A DNA stretch of 64,000 nt from Scortum barcoo (taxonomy: Eukaryota; Chordata; Actinopteri; Centrarchiformes; Terapontidae), in NCBI GenBank assembly GCA_023238725.1, contig CM041538.1, forward strand, positions 9,980,880 through 10,044,879. Direction: 5' to 3'. A program made the position numbers and the translations under genes. Position 1 is the stretch's first letter, and the number at the start of each line of letters is the position of its first letter. Below, piece by piece: positions 14,501 to 25,100 of the stretch. A model generated the notes under the pieces. That model ran no database searches and was not told the DNA's origin. It saw nothing but the letters and a program-made list of their open reading frames with translations.

Positions 14501-16012
14501 CTGCATCATACACCACCACATCAAGTTGTATAGCACTGTATCATATTTATAATGACATCTGTGTGTTACCTAGAGCATCCAAAACAGCAGTAATGACAGC
14601 AGGGCCACCGTGGATGTGGAACTCCACACTGTCCTCTCCTGTGAAACTGTGAGGAGCTGATGACATCAACACATGAGTGACACATGAAGTCATTCAAATA
14701 TGCACAAGGAGTAAAATATTTAGGAATACCTTTATTAAACTTGTGGGTAGACTTAATATATTTAGAAACAATCCATGAATCATTAAAATATAATGTATGT
14801 ATTTCATATCAAGTTTGTGGGGCACACAAACTGTTTCCAAGGGCTGCCATTGGCCAGCATGTTGCATTCAGAGAAACTATGCTTTACACCAAACAACACA
14901 CAGAGAAGACCCCAAAATGGTGAATGAAAGATTTTACTAGACGAGAGGCTACTTTTCTCTTACAGTACCACAGTCTTTAAACATGCTTTGTATTGCTGTT
15001 AAAATCAGTGAAATAAAAATCAACTTGATACTTGAAATTTGCTTGATAGATTAACAATAATACGAACACCCTCTGCCTTAATATTATCTTACATTGTGCT
15101 GAATAATATTGTCATTTGTTGATAAAATCTTGGGGAAGCAGTCAATGGCGGCAGTGGTGTGTTAAAATGAAAAAAAAATCTGTTTGTAGATAAAAAATGT
15201 GAAGACGAAATGAAAGGAAATCTGTGTCTGTGTGTGTGGTCCATAGTTACTGACCTGGGAACCAGAGGACAAGCCCGCGATCGAGCGTTTCTTTGGTTTG
15301 GGGGTGTGTGATTCTGCGTAACAGGGCGGTGCGTGGAGGAAGCAGGCTGTGTGTGAGCCCGGCCATATGACTCAGAGCTGTAGCTGAGGCTGGACCGCTG
15401 GCTCGTACCACAGCCACCCCACACCTGCCATGACCTGATGATAACGCAAAGATGCTCTCAGCATCAGCCAGCCCAACAGGGAGTCCATCACAGGAGCACA
15501 GGGATCTGCAGGGTGGAGCTCCTCTGCTGGAGATGAGTAAATGCTTAGATACACTGTAACTAAGTCTGTAATATATTTTTAAGTTGAACGGTAGAATGAG
15601 CTAGTAAAGTATAAATAAAGGAATGAAAAAATAAGGGACCCTTAAAGTATTCAATTAACTGAAATGGGTGGAAATGGAAGAATAAAAACTTTTTTTGCTT
15701 TTTATCAACTGATTGAGGGTTAAAGGACACAAATAAAGCTTGATATTTCTTTTTACACTTACGTTAATATTTACTTATGTTACATGTTCATCTGATAATC
15801 CTTTACTGAAATTTGTCGCACTCCACAGTGTGTCCTGTAACATTTATGAAATTTCCCTTCAAATCTACAACAAGGAAAAGACACAAACAGGAATACATGT
15901 CCTGAAAAATGTGCCAAACCGGAGTGAAGGAGGTTGACATTTAAAAAACAAACCTTGTCCTCAGTGTGTGGACGGCAGCTCTTCTCATCCCGTGATAAAC
16001 AGACGGCAGCAT
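2274..16012 (-). CDS. gtpbp3: gtpbp3: mitochondrial tRNA modification GTPase, 11 coding exons, 516 aa
   Basis: MnmE/TrmE-family GTPase. With MTO1 it installs the 5-taurinomethyl group on wobble uridine of mitochondrial tRNAs. Coding exons (minus): 16012-15954, 15523-15255, 14656-14570, 13785-13703, 12878-12759, 9466-9394, 8452-8309, 6940-6775, 4048-3918, 3529-3343, 2505-2274. They sum to 1551 nt with matching phases at every junction. Visible parts: a basic N-terminus without acidic residues (1-20, import peptide by inference); the folate-binding N-domain (about 40-150); P-loop GSTNAGKS 265-272; switch I TTRD 292-295; DTAG 312-315; Glu324, at the spacing of the MnmE catalytic glutamate; NKTD 389-392; and the C-terminal FCIGK (512-516), whose cysteine is a family hallmark. 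Human GTPBP3 has about 492 aa. The start is the only ATG opening the targeting peptide; an in-frame Met9 follows. Head-to-head with ano8. Very confident. Confidence 0.96.
3343..3529 (-). CDS. gtpbp3: gtpbp3 coding exon 10 (residues 378-439), NKTD motif
   Basis: Encodes RFLLVLNKTDLL with the G4 specificity motif at 389-392 and a G5-like SCLS at 419-422. Acceptor cccacag|TATTT, donor CTCT|gtgagt, phase 2. Confidence 0.94.
3918..4048 (-). CDS. gtpbp3: gtpbp3 coding exon 9 (residues 334-377)
   Basis: Encodes VEQADLTLVVVDCAHLPSD, the G-domain strand after switch II. Acceptor tttcag|GGTGG, donor GACAG|gtgtga, phase 1. Confidence 0.93.
4340..4545. repeat. Degenerate teleost interspersed repeat (fragment)
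   Basis: Within gtpbp3 intron 8. It contains cagttgtactttgtgttta at 4505-4523, repeated exactly at 30084-30102, followed by a ttagcatgct-type tail. It resembles a short, abundant non-coding repeat I know from percomorph genomes; the family name is not certain. Confidence 0.5.
6775..6940 (-). CDS. gtpbp3: gtpbp3 coding exon 8 (residues 279-333), switch I and DTAG
   Basis: Encodes PIAGTTRDVVETALDIGG and LLSDTAGLRDSPDLVEREGV, that is G2 (292-295), G3 (312-315) and the catalytic-type Glu324. Acceptor atccag|GTCAG, donor GAGAG|gtagag, phase 2. Confidence 0.96.
8309..8452 (-). CDS. gtpbp3: gtpbp3 coding exon 7 (residues 231-278), P-loop
   Basis: Encodes a charged helix, then VQVVIAGSTNAGKSSLLNKL with the G1/Walker A loop at 265-272. 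Acceptor atccag|TGGG, donor CTCT|gtaagc, phase 1. The frame is fixed by the exons on both sides. Confidence 0.94.
9394..9466 (-). CDS. gtpbp3: gtpbp3 coding exon 6 (residues 207-230)
   Basis: Encodes CLAHVEAFIDFSEDELIEDG, the acidic stretch before the G domain. Acceptor gcacag|TGTC, donor CCAAG|gtacgt, phase 1. Confidence 0.93.
12759..12878 (-). CDS. gtpbp3: gtpbp3 coding exon 5 (residues 167-206), helical domain
   Basis: Encodes VEGLGDLIHAETEAQRRQAL and a following helix ending in HKLKR. Acceptor ctaaag|GTGG, donor AAACGG|gtgggt, both phases 0. Confidence 0.94.
13703..13785 (-). CDS. gtpbp3: gtpbp3 coding exon 4 (residues 139-166)
   Basis: Encodes MRPAEAGEFTRRAFQAGKLG-type sequence, a family signature at the end of the N-domain. 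Acceptor tctcag|GAAGC, donor ACAGAG|gtaggt, phase 0. Confidence 0.94.
14570..14656 (-). CDS. gtpbp3: gtpbp3 coding exon 3 (residues 110-138)
   Basis: Encodes APHSFTGEDSVEFHIHGGPA, the conserved N-domain block. I used acceptor catcag|CTCC. The nearer cacag|TTTC acceptor, 10 nt further in, would break the frame. Donor CTAG|gtaaca, phase 1. Confidence 0.93.
   Translation of the reverse strand, partial: LLTVSQERTVWSSTSTVALLSLLLFWML
15255..15523 (-). CDS. gtpbp3: gtpbp3 coding exon 2 (residues 20-109), start of folate-binding domain
   Basis: Encodes SIFALSSGHGRCGVAVVR-type sequence (43-60) and ends LVLWFP, the usual start of the MnmE/GTPBP3 N-domain. Donor CCAG|gtcagt, phase 1. The acceptor is ambiguous: ccag|CAG|AGG gives an exon start at 15526 or 15523, and a third in-frame AG puts it at 15505. 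Confidence 0.9.
15954..16012 (-). CDS. gtpbp3: gtpbp3 coding exon 1 (residues 1-19)
   Basis: ATG at 16012-16010 opens MLPSVYHGMRRAAVHTLRT, rich in Arg and His with no Asp or Glu, as in a matrix-targeting peptide. Donor ACAAG|gtttgt leaves phase 2. Any 5' UTR lies above 16012. Confidence 0.85.
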
Positions 16013-16278
16013 GATTGATTTACAAAGATACTAAATAACAAACCCTTCATGTACTTGCTGTTTTGCGCGTGGCTGATTTTAGGGAGTGACATTTCCTGAC
16101 ATGCTCTGTCTTGACAAAAACAGTATGTTTAGAGTGAGTTACTGCCTAAACGACCTGAGAATGTCTTCCTGACAGATGGACAGATACTCTTCACCCTCCA
16201 TCACTGACACAAACTCATGTTTCTCCTCCTGTGTTCACATTTAACACGACGACTCGGACGCTCTCTCTCTTGATTGTA

Positions 16279-16326
16279 ATTGGCCTGCGCTTTCCACAAC
16301 AGCGACAGCTTCTACACTCCCATTGG
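16279..16326 (-). promoter_or_regulatory. Two inverted CCAAT boxes upstream of gtpbp3
   Basis: ATTGG occurs on plus at 16279-16283 and 16322-16326, so CCAAT reads toward gtpbp3, 267 and 310 bases above its start codon. The approximately 40-base spacing suits NF-Y-type promoters. No TATA box is evident. The function is inferred. Confidence 0.45.
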
Positions 16327-16423
16327 TTTGAGACCTGTCAATCTGAATAAAACCCCGCCTACTGTGCGACTTTAAATTCGGTCCGTGTGGCTGCCATTGT
16401 TCTCTGTAACGACCGCCCTTCTG

Positions 16424-16521
<98 letters not shown>
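16424..16521. repeat. (CTAT)n / (GATA)n microsatellite, about 24 uninterrupted units
   Basis: A perfect 4-base repeat of about 98 bases in the gtpbp3-ano8 spacer. It creates a spurious open frame of repeated Tyr-Leu-Ser-Ile. Confidence 0.97.
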
Positions 16522-17380
16522 GTTAGAAAGCTACATCGTTGTGCGTCTTTGTAAATCTCATACTATTAATGGGTAAATTTCAAATACAGAGAGCAACTTC
16601 TCCTAACATAAACAGCCTACAGGCATGCATTCATGAACTTTTATTTGACCAAAATGTTTAACAATATTGTTGAATATGCATTTCAGGTTTTATTATTACC
16701 ATTATTTATTTATTACTATTTAGCCTACTGAATAACCTACAAAACGTGAATGATATGCACATGAATGCATCATGTACCTTACTGCTGAAGAATGTATGAC
16801 TGTCTGTTTGTATGTCCGTCCATCACAGCATCTCATTTGCTCAGGGCTATTCCATGGGAGATAAATTGGGTTGTAAAATAAAGTACTGTCAGCCCGTTTC
16901 CACCTTAACATAGCATCATAAACAGAGACAATGTGATGCTTTTTGCAAAACTGACAAATAATATATAAATCCATTTAGGTTAAACAATGAGTATTTTAGG
17001 ATAAAAAATGAATGAATATGAAAAACACAAAGACTAAATAATCTCTCTAAAAACTTTTTTTTGTTATTGAAACACTCAGAGGTGTTTCTGACACTTTGTT
17101 CATCCCACATATATTTTTAAAGAATAGTTTCAACAAAAACTGAGCATTGTAACCTTTATGAAAGCAAGATTTATAATAGTCCTTTTTTGTTATCTGTAGA
17201 TCAACTCTGCCATAATTTTAATTAAAATAAATGACAGCTCATCATTTTGCTGTGTGTAGCTTAGAATGACTTTTTCTGTCTTATGCCATAAATTGTTGGT
17301 GTGGTCTGTAGGTCTTCATGGCCTACAAACTTCAGGTATACTACCAAGTACAAACACAGAGCAAAGGCTATATGTGCACT

Positions 17381-17381
<1 letters not shown>

Positions 17382-17416
<35 letters not shown>
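17382..17416. repeat. (GT)n microsatellite
   Basis: About 17 uninterrupted GT units in the gtpbp3-ano8 spacer. Confidence 0.95.
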
Positions 17417-17417
<1 letters not shown>

Positions 17418-18769
17418 CCCATTACAGCTCCTTGCAGCTGTCAGCTCAGAGGGTGGTGAGTAAGCACAATTTCTGCTGGAAGACAAGCTACTTCTGAGCT
17501 GCGAGTCATACGGGTGGGAGGGGATCTGCCTCCATGGCTGTACAGTGACACACGGCATCCAGGCGAGCTGGACAAGGTGGTAGATCGTGTACATGCCAAA
17601 GAGGTATGGCCTGAGGCCCGGGGAGCAATCTTTAACCAGCAATCTCAATAATTTATTGGCTTCTCAGTGTGCACACAAAGCATGACAGCTGCTGCCTCAC
17701 AGCTGTTGAGGACCATCAGTGCACAAACACCTTTGTTTCTTCTAACTAAAATGGCTGTTAATCAGACCCTGGACCTGATTAAAGACAATGAAATTGTCTT
17801 TGTTGGGAACAAATTCTCCTCACTCCTCCACTGGTTGTGTCTGCAGAGTCTGCACTACCAGTAGCCTATTTGTCTTAAGGGATGTGCTTGGGTGTAGGCC
17901 TGCCATGGCCGTGAACACACATGACAACGCAGTTTTTTTTGTGTGGACTTTCATACATATGGTTAGTTGACATGGATGATGTTGTGATGAATTGATCACA
18001 CATAGCATGTAGACTGTATAGTGTCCGGTGGACTGAAGAGAGGAGTTGCTACTTGTCCCTAGACCTGAGTGTCACTGAAAATTTAATCTATGAAGATATT
18101 TTTTGCATTAATAAATAAGTTATAGTCGATTCAGTCTTCCAGGCCAGGACAGTACATTCACATTCACAGAGGAGCAATAGTCTACCTGCTGGTCTGCAGA
18201 AGACACCTGCCTCAGAGACCTGCTGTTGCAAGGATTATTGTGTTTAAATTAAAGGTGCGTACATTATTTTTTTTAAAGAGCATTTTGTTAATTGCACAAG
18301 TTGTGTGTTATCTGTGTAAGCCATGCATTTTGTCTGTCTGGGTTTTGTGTTAAAGTAACGAAGCAGATTCTATTTCTGGCACCAGTTTGAAGCCTGGCTG
18401 CTGGCAGAGGTCACAAGATAAATATACATTTCTCCTGGAGGATGGAGAGCAGCAGGAACATGCATGTGTGAAAAATCTTTACTGCATTATTAAAATACCT
18501 CTGAAGGGTTTTAACGTCTCAAGTTTGCTGAACATTAAGTGAGTTTGTAATAAAAGCAACCTGACTTGACTTCACAGTTTAATTTCTCACGGAGCAATTC
18601 CTCCTTTAACCCCACAACACAAAGAAAATCTGAGACAATACTCATAAAATCGTGAATCATGAAGTGTAATAAAGTGTGTGTGGGGGTGTGTTTGTGTGTG
18701 TGTTACCGAGCCCCCCTCCCCCTCCCCCTCTCTTTGTCCCTCCTCTATAGTCGTCGTAGGAGCGCTCTC

Positions 18770-19140
18770 CATCTAGCCGCGCATCCTGCTCCGGAGCAGC
18801 AGCAGGATGATCCTCCGCTGCACCGACACCGACACCGACAACCTTCACTTCACTTTCACTCTCATTTAACCCTTCACTCGGACCCCGCCGGCCGCCGTGC
18901 TACACCCATGCTTTGCCCTCCTCCTGAGATGCGATACCACTGCACAGTTTCCCGGAGAATACCTTCATCTTCCGTCGCTCCTCGCTGATACAGAGCATGC
19001 CCGACACCGGGACAGGCGCGGCGGCCGCCAGCGGTGCGACCGCCGCCGGCGACGGCAGCGAGAGCTCCCGGCACCGACACCGAGCGCAGCAGGGAGACGC
19101 GGAGAGGCCGGAGCCGGGCGCTGCTCCGCCACAAGCCTCC
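18770..19140 (+). promoter_or_regulatory. ano8: CpG-rich 5' region of ano8
   Basis: CpG density rises sharply compared with the flanks, spanning the presumed 5' UTR and first coding exon, including GGCGCGGCGGCCGCC-type stretches around 19015-19045. This looks like a CpG-island promoter. I see no convincing TATA box, and the transcription start cannot be placed from sequence. Confidence 0.55.
18908..18988 (+). other. Upstream ORF, 26 codons, in ano8 5' leader
   Basis: ATG at 18908 runs to TGA at 18986-18988 and ends 8 bases before the ano8 ATG at 18997. Its context (C at -3, C at +4) is weak, whereas the ano8 ATG has A at -3. It would matter only if transcription starts above 18908. Confidence 0.45.
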
Positions 19141-19153
19141 TCCGGTGTACTGG
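18997..19153 (+). CDS. ano8: ano8 coding exon 1 (residues 1-52)
   Basis: Low-complexity start MPDTGTGAAAASGAT, ending SSGVL as in mammalian ANO8 just before DKLFGKR. Donor CTGG|gtgagt, phase 1. Start codon context agagcATGc. Confidence 0.88.
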
Positions 19154-22100
19154 GTGAGTCGAGAGCGCTTCTTTGGCTTTGCACGATGCGGCTGGGGATG
19201 CGTGTGCGGGAAGAGAGGACAGGTGAACGTGATGTGGGGAAGAGAGACGCAGCGCACCTCACCTTCTTTTGTTTCCACGAGGGCGTCCCAAAATTACCCA
19301 CTGATCAGAGATCAGGCCTGTGAATAATGCCTTTGACTAGTAGCCTATGACTAGCAGCATGAGACATCTGACATTATATATGTCTTTAGGAAAATGGCCA
19401 CATTTGGACACATCCTGGTGTGGGGTGTTGACCTTATTGTCAGTTTTTGTGTATCAGCCACCTCCAGTCATGACAAGCCTTTTTCCACAGTATTCCTATG
19501 GGTGCCTGTAGTAATTGCTATTATAGTTGTTTTTTTCACAGCATCCTAGTTGGCTGCTGGTAGGCTGTGAGTGGCTGCTAGTTGTTTCTGTTAAAGGGGT
19601 TCAGAATGAGATCTGCCCATATTTCCTCCAGGTGACCACATGTTTATTAACTGCATGATGTCATCCAGGGATTTGTAAACTACAGACTGCTACTGTCTGT
19701 CTCCACGTTATTGCCCCAGTATTAGTTGGCATGCTAATGGAAGGGACAGGTGCATGTTTTGTCATTTTAATGAGGGTTAAGCCAAAAAGGCTGCCCCCTC
19801 ACCACAATATTCCCATCATTTGATATCTGTATGTGTGGTGTGGTTTATACCTTGATGCTGTGTAAAATTATTCACCTTTTTTTATGACTGTAAGCAGAAC
19901 AAACATGCTCAGTTGTTTACACTCCCTGACACTGATCGTGGATTTGAATAGGCCATATCATAGCTGTCTCGTTGCGTGAATTTCAAGTGAGGCTATTTTT
20001 GGAACAGACCACAATATTAGCCTGGGTGGAGAGGCTCAGCTGCCGAGCCAGGGTTGTTTTCCCTGTGTGGTGGATGCAGAGACAGCCTCTGTGCTCCCTG
20101 CGAGCTCTGCTGCAGAGTGATGCAGTGGAGCAGTGGGCTGTCAGCGGATGAGCGCTCCTTTCCACACTTGGTCGAGGTAACCTGAGCGGGTTGCTGCCGG
20201 CTGGAAGAGTGGCCTGATGTCATCCTGCTGAGCGGGTGGCACTGCCGGGCCCTTAAATGGGGTCAACTAAGTGAAGATTTGTTTAATTTTTTCTGGCTAC
20301 TTCATTAGCTGGGAGCAGTGCTGGGTGTAAGGAAAGGGGCTGGGAGTGTGACCCTGTGAGGGAAGAGGCAGGTCGGCAGGTTACTAAATGGGGTCTGAGA
20401 GCTGGCGTTGAATGTCTGGTCAAATCTTGTTTCCATATTCTTTTACCAAATAGTTCCTAATTTGCAATTAGAAGTTTGCCAGTTTTATTTAGACACTGAT
20501 CTCTTATGGCTGCAAATGTTTAGACATTTACCACCAGAAAACTCCTGATAGAAGAAAAAGACAGAAAATATGCTCATATTTCTCATATTGATAATTGAAC
20601 TGAAAACTGGGGTAGTGTATTAGCTATGGTCTTGTCGAATTTGAAATGATTCCCCTCCCTGCATAAATATTTCTATCTGTGTTTCTTGTACATGAACAGG
20701 TTTCAGCCCACCACCAATTTGGGGAATATTATGTTCACACGAGAGAGAAAGAACTCCTCTTGAAAAATCAAAGCACACTGCCTTGTCAAAGAGCCGTTAT
20801 CATAGTGGCTACATGACAAACAAGACAAATGCACATTGACTGCAGGGTCAAACAGTCTCACACACAGACAAGCTAAAGGTGTAAGTACACACTTCACACA
20901 CGGGACAATTTTCACAGCCACATTACTCCATCATTATACATGTAGAAAGAATAGCAGTAATTAAAACATAACTGAAAAAAATAGATACTTCACCTAAAAA
21001 GAAATAAAACTCATAACACAAAAATCATAAAAATAAAATAGTGGTAAACTGAAACTTGCTATACTACTTGCTAGAGCACACATTTCCCAACAATACAAAA
21101 ACACCATCACAGTTTGCTGTCAAATGTAAGATGTGTATACGAAATTTTAAGAGCAGTGTCGGTCTTGCCCTCTTGTAACCTCCTGCCCCTGCTTGCCTGT
21201 ATATTTCCTTGCAGGGGTCATGAGAGAGAGGGATTGGATTTGGAGACTTCAGTGGGATTAGCATGATATCACATAACGGCCCACACACGTGTCAGTGTCA
21301 GTCAGCCGGCAAAACAGCAAATCGGGCTGATTTCTTCAGCTGAGATTTCAGTCACAGCCTGGAAGGATTTTCCTCACTGGAGGCTTGGATGCTCGATTGT
21401 CTCCGTGCCTCCACCACATTTTCCTAATCCCTCCACAGTAGACTGGAATGCCTTTGTTCCTCTCAGCCATCTTCCTTTGTAGCTCCGAAAACTCACGAGC
21501 CGGCGTTTCAAAGAGTAATTAAGCGCCCATCATTAGAAACAGCAACGCCAAAGTCTTGCCAATTAGTTTGTGTTCCCTCTGAGGCCAGTGTTGATAAGAT
21601 TCTGTGTTATGGAAATCAGGTCATGTAATTTGTGGTTGCCCAATCAGCTGGCGCAGTGGTTTAGGATGTAGGACATTTGTTAGGATATACGGCGAGATAC
21701 GCTCTCACTTTGGCCAAAGAGGATATTAACGTTTGTGTCTCTGTACACACTCCTGAAAATCTATGCGATTTGAACTCTCTCTGTCATACTTAAGATGACC
21801 TTTTCAATTTTATTCTGTATTCTATCTTCAGGAAGCTGAGTAGGCTTTAAGGGCCGCTGAAAGTTAGGGTTCAAACAGAGTGTCAAAAATACTCTAGTAA
21901 TTAATGTACTGTGGCATGGATAGTCTTCACAACTGTTGTGACACTGGCTCTTCATTCCCCATTTTGAAATATTTAGGAGTTGGAGTTAGAGTTTGCATTT
22001 TTTGCAAGGGCAGTCTGCATCATGAACTCATTTTATTTTCTTTTTTAAACTGCTGCTCTATATGAAATCCTTTTCAATATATAAGATATATAAAAGTGGG

Positions 22101-25100
22101 CAGGTTGTTCAGAACTCTTTTTTCACTCCTGTTCCAATGGAGAGATCTGAAGGGTCCATTTTCGGCAATGTAAACTTATTTAACTCCATCCTTGATGTTT
22201 GGCATTAATACATGCACTTTACAGTCTGCAAAATACATGAGAAAAAACGTCTTAAGCAGGGATCTGCACTCATCCTCAGAATCTTGGCCAGGGCTCCACT
22301 CTCTGGCTCCCACTGCCTCTTAAGCAAGTGGAATACCTCAGCTTTGCTTTAGACAGATTTAGTCAGGTTCAGTGTCACAGAGGTTGCTTTAAATACAGCA
22401 GAGTAAGGCAGGACAGCACAGAGAAGAAAAACCATCACAGTGAACTTCCCAAAAAAGAGCTGTTTTTCTCACAGCAGACAGACTGAGCTATCGGTTTTGC
22501 GCCCTCCCACAGCTCCATAAATGAAGGGGCTGATGAACGTAATGCAGTATGATATAATGACAGCAGTGTGTTGTGCCTAATGACTCCGAACTTAATGCCT
22601 CTCTCTCTGCGTCTCTTTGCCCATCTCACTCTTATTCATTTCATTCTCCACAGAGATATATTTCCTGTTCTCCTTCCCTCTCTCCCCTTCTGGAGTGAGT
22701 GCTGAGCTGCACATTAGCTGCATTAGCGATCGAGGAGAATCGCCTCCGTCTGGGGTGACCTTGCTGTCAGTAACGTTGGAGCTCTCTTAACCTCACCTGA
22801 GTGGTCAAACAACGCAAGTGACAGATCACTTTTGTAAACCAGGCCTTGACCCGGGGAGGGGAGAGGGGGCGGGGAGAGACATTTTCCGTGGTGGAATTAA
22901 GCTTGCCTTGAAATTGAGATCATTACAGATTACAGTGAAGTCGGCACTGGTCAGATGATGGTAAACGCTGCAGTTATTAGATTTTCTGTGGATGATGTTA
23001 GTTTGTGGGGCTGTTAATCGTGGTTTCACGGTCTATTTCCAGGCAAAGTGGCTCCGTCTGCTTGTGTGAACTATCCAAACTCATCTTTCTGCTGTAAGAA
23101 AAATCACATTCATTACCTCATGTTCCTGTGAGGATGAGGGATGCACCAATCCCATACTTCATATTAACATTAATCCTGACCTTATTAAGACGACCATGAG
23201 TTGGCCATGATGCATTGACCCACATTAAATACAGTTCCTTTGTCAAAATTCAATATTTCTGCAATTTGTTACGATGATTCAGTCACGGTGGGTCATTAAC
23301 TCAGTTTTTAGTGTCACAGCAGTCCCTGGCCTCATACATAGGCTTTACATAGAAATTCATTTGATGAGTTCTGATGAAAATGACAGCTTCTGAAGGCACC
23401 TTGAGTTGTGGCATCATAATCGATATCAGGAATATCAGGAATTGATATTAGGAATGAAAAGCTGAAAAGCTACGCAACATTGGTTGGCACTGAAAGGGTT
23501 TAATTTCTTTTGCAATGAGGAAGGTGTGTTTGTTGCACAGGGCTGATGATGCTACCTCGTTTGCCAGATGTTTGCTTATTTTGATAGTATAGTTTGAGAA
23601 AGGATGTTTTTGAAGGTGACAGATGCATTTCGGAGATGCCGGAGATGAAGTCTTTCTTGTTGCAAGCAAATTCTTAAACAAACCGAGAGCAGCACGCTCT
23701 GCTGAAGTTATATCCGTTTAGTGACGGATCACTCGGGCCGCGCCCTCCAGCTCAGTGTGCCTTTTTGTTACCTGACTCTTGTTGGCTTGGTTTTCCAAAC
23801 ACAGAGAAGATCTTTCCCACCTGTACACATTTAGGGAAAAGCATCCTCCTGTAACTGCGGTGTAGATACCTTTATCCAGTGCTGTTAGATGCGGTTATGT
23901 TTTAGGAAGTTACAAACACTGTCCCTGTATTGTGATAAGCCATCTGTCTTGCCAGTGGTGATGCATTTGCCCTAGATTCTAAAGTTTTTAATGGCTTAAT
24001 CATATCACCCATAATGCCTCTTTGCTTCAAGCCAACCAACTTCTAAATCCCCATTCATTCTCTCTGGAAATTTACACTTTTCCATTTATAGCCATGAAGA
24101 TTATCAAACCGTAAGCAGAATGATAATGCACACTCCAGAGCTTAATGCATTCCAAGCACAGAGCGAGTGCTGCTGGTGTTGCCTCTCTCCCGCTTTGTGT
24201 GGAAGCAGTGACATGTCGCAGAGACCTTAACGCTCAGTTTAGGCTTCATTCTCCTTGAGCCTCCTCCTGTGTATTACTGATATTACATTCCTCAAAGAAA
24301 AACTAGGATTGGAGCGCATGCAGTCACCTTGTCCATTATCCGCTGTGACTGCACTGACTAGGCCTGGATTTGATTTCTTTCTTTTTCTTTCTATTTTTGG
24401 GTAGTTGCTAAGCAAACCCAGGAGAAGTACAATGACCATGGTGAAGAATGCTGTTTTTAGCCTCAGTCGTGGGGAGTTGCTCCACATTAGCTGCTCTGCA
24501 GCCTCTAGAGAAGGCTAAAGGGCTATGGAAGTGTAATGTACAACACATGGGTGAGAAAAGCTATTTCTTCAGCTAATGACTTGATATATTATCCATGTCA
24601 GCATCAGCACAGAGCCACTCAATGAGAAGCAAGGGAATTTTAAAGCACAATCAGTCTACGGATCATTCTTGTTTCTCTCATAATACCCTCCTGTGGCTTG
24701 TTTTGTTTAGCTGCAATACTTTTATGTTTGTCTGGTAGGTAGAGAGGCGTAATCCATCCTCATCATCTCCTCCTCATTACCCTCTATAGCAGGCAGATTG
24801 TCAAAGTTGAAGCTTAGTAGAAAGCAGCACAATCTCTTTGTTCAAAGTAATGTATATTCAGAAATGCTGCAGCGTGCGCGGGCATCCTCTGATGATGACT
24901 TCATAGTTCAGGAGTCACTCTCCAGTAACTTTTCTCTTTTAGCTAATGTTCGCCCTTTTTTCTGCATGGCTCTGTCTTTTTTTTATCTTGTTTGGTAATG
25001 GTGTAGGGCAGGAAGGGAGCTTGTTTAGCGCATATGAGGAACAGAATCAGAGCTCATCAGCCTTTACCCTTTATCTCTGACTGAAGTGTTTAGAGAGAGA

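Larger units (their letters stand above)
16013..18996. other. Head-to-head spacer between gtpbp3 and ano8
   Basis: About 3 kb with no credible coding sequence. The gtpbp3 side holds inverted CCAAT boxes and a TCTA array. The middle is A+T-rich with a (GT)n array near 17.4 kb. The last 250 bases are CpG-rich and form the ano8 5' UTR and promoter. Confidence 0.7.

Noticed and set aside
14647..14649. Nearer AG (cacag|TTTC) as the gtpbp3 exon 3 acceptor
   Set aside because: Leaves exon 2 (phase 1) out of frame. The acceptor 10 nt upstream restores APHSFTGED, as in other GTPBP3 proteins.
16385..16576. Frame of repeated Ile-Tyr-Leu-Ser
   Set aside because: A translation of the TCTA microsatellite, not a protein.
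18659..18988. 109-codon plus-strand frame upstream of ano8
   Set aside because: Crosses CT-rich simple sequence and the ano8 leader. Only its last 26 codons, from the ATG at 18908, are worth noting as an upstream ORF.
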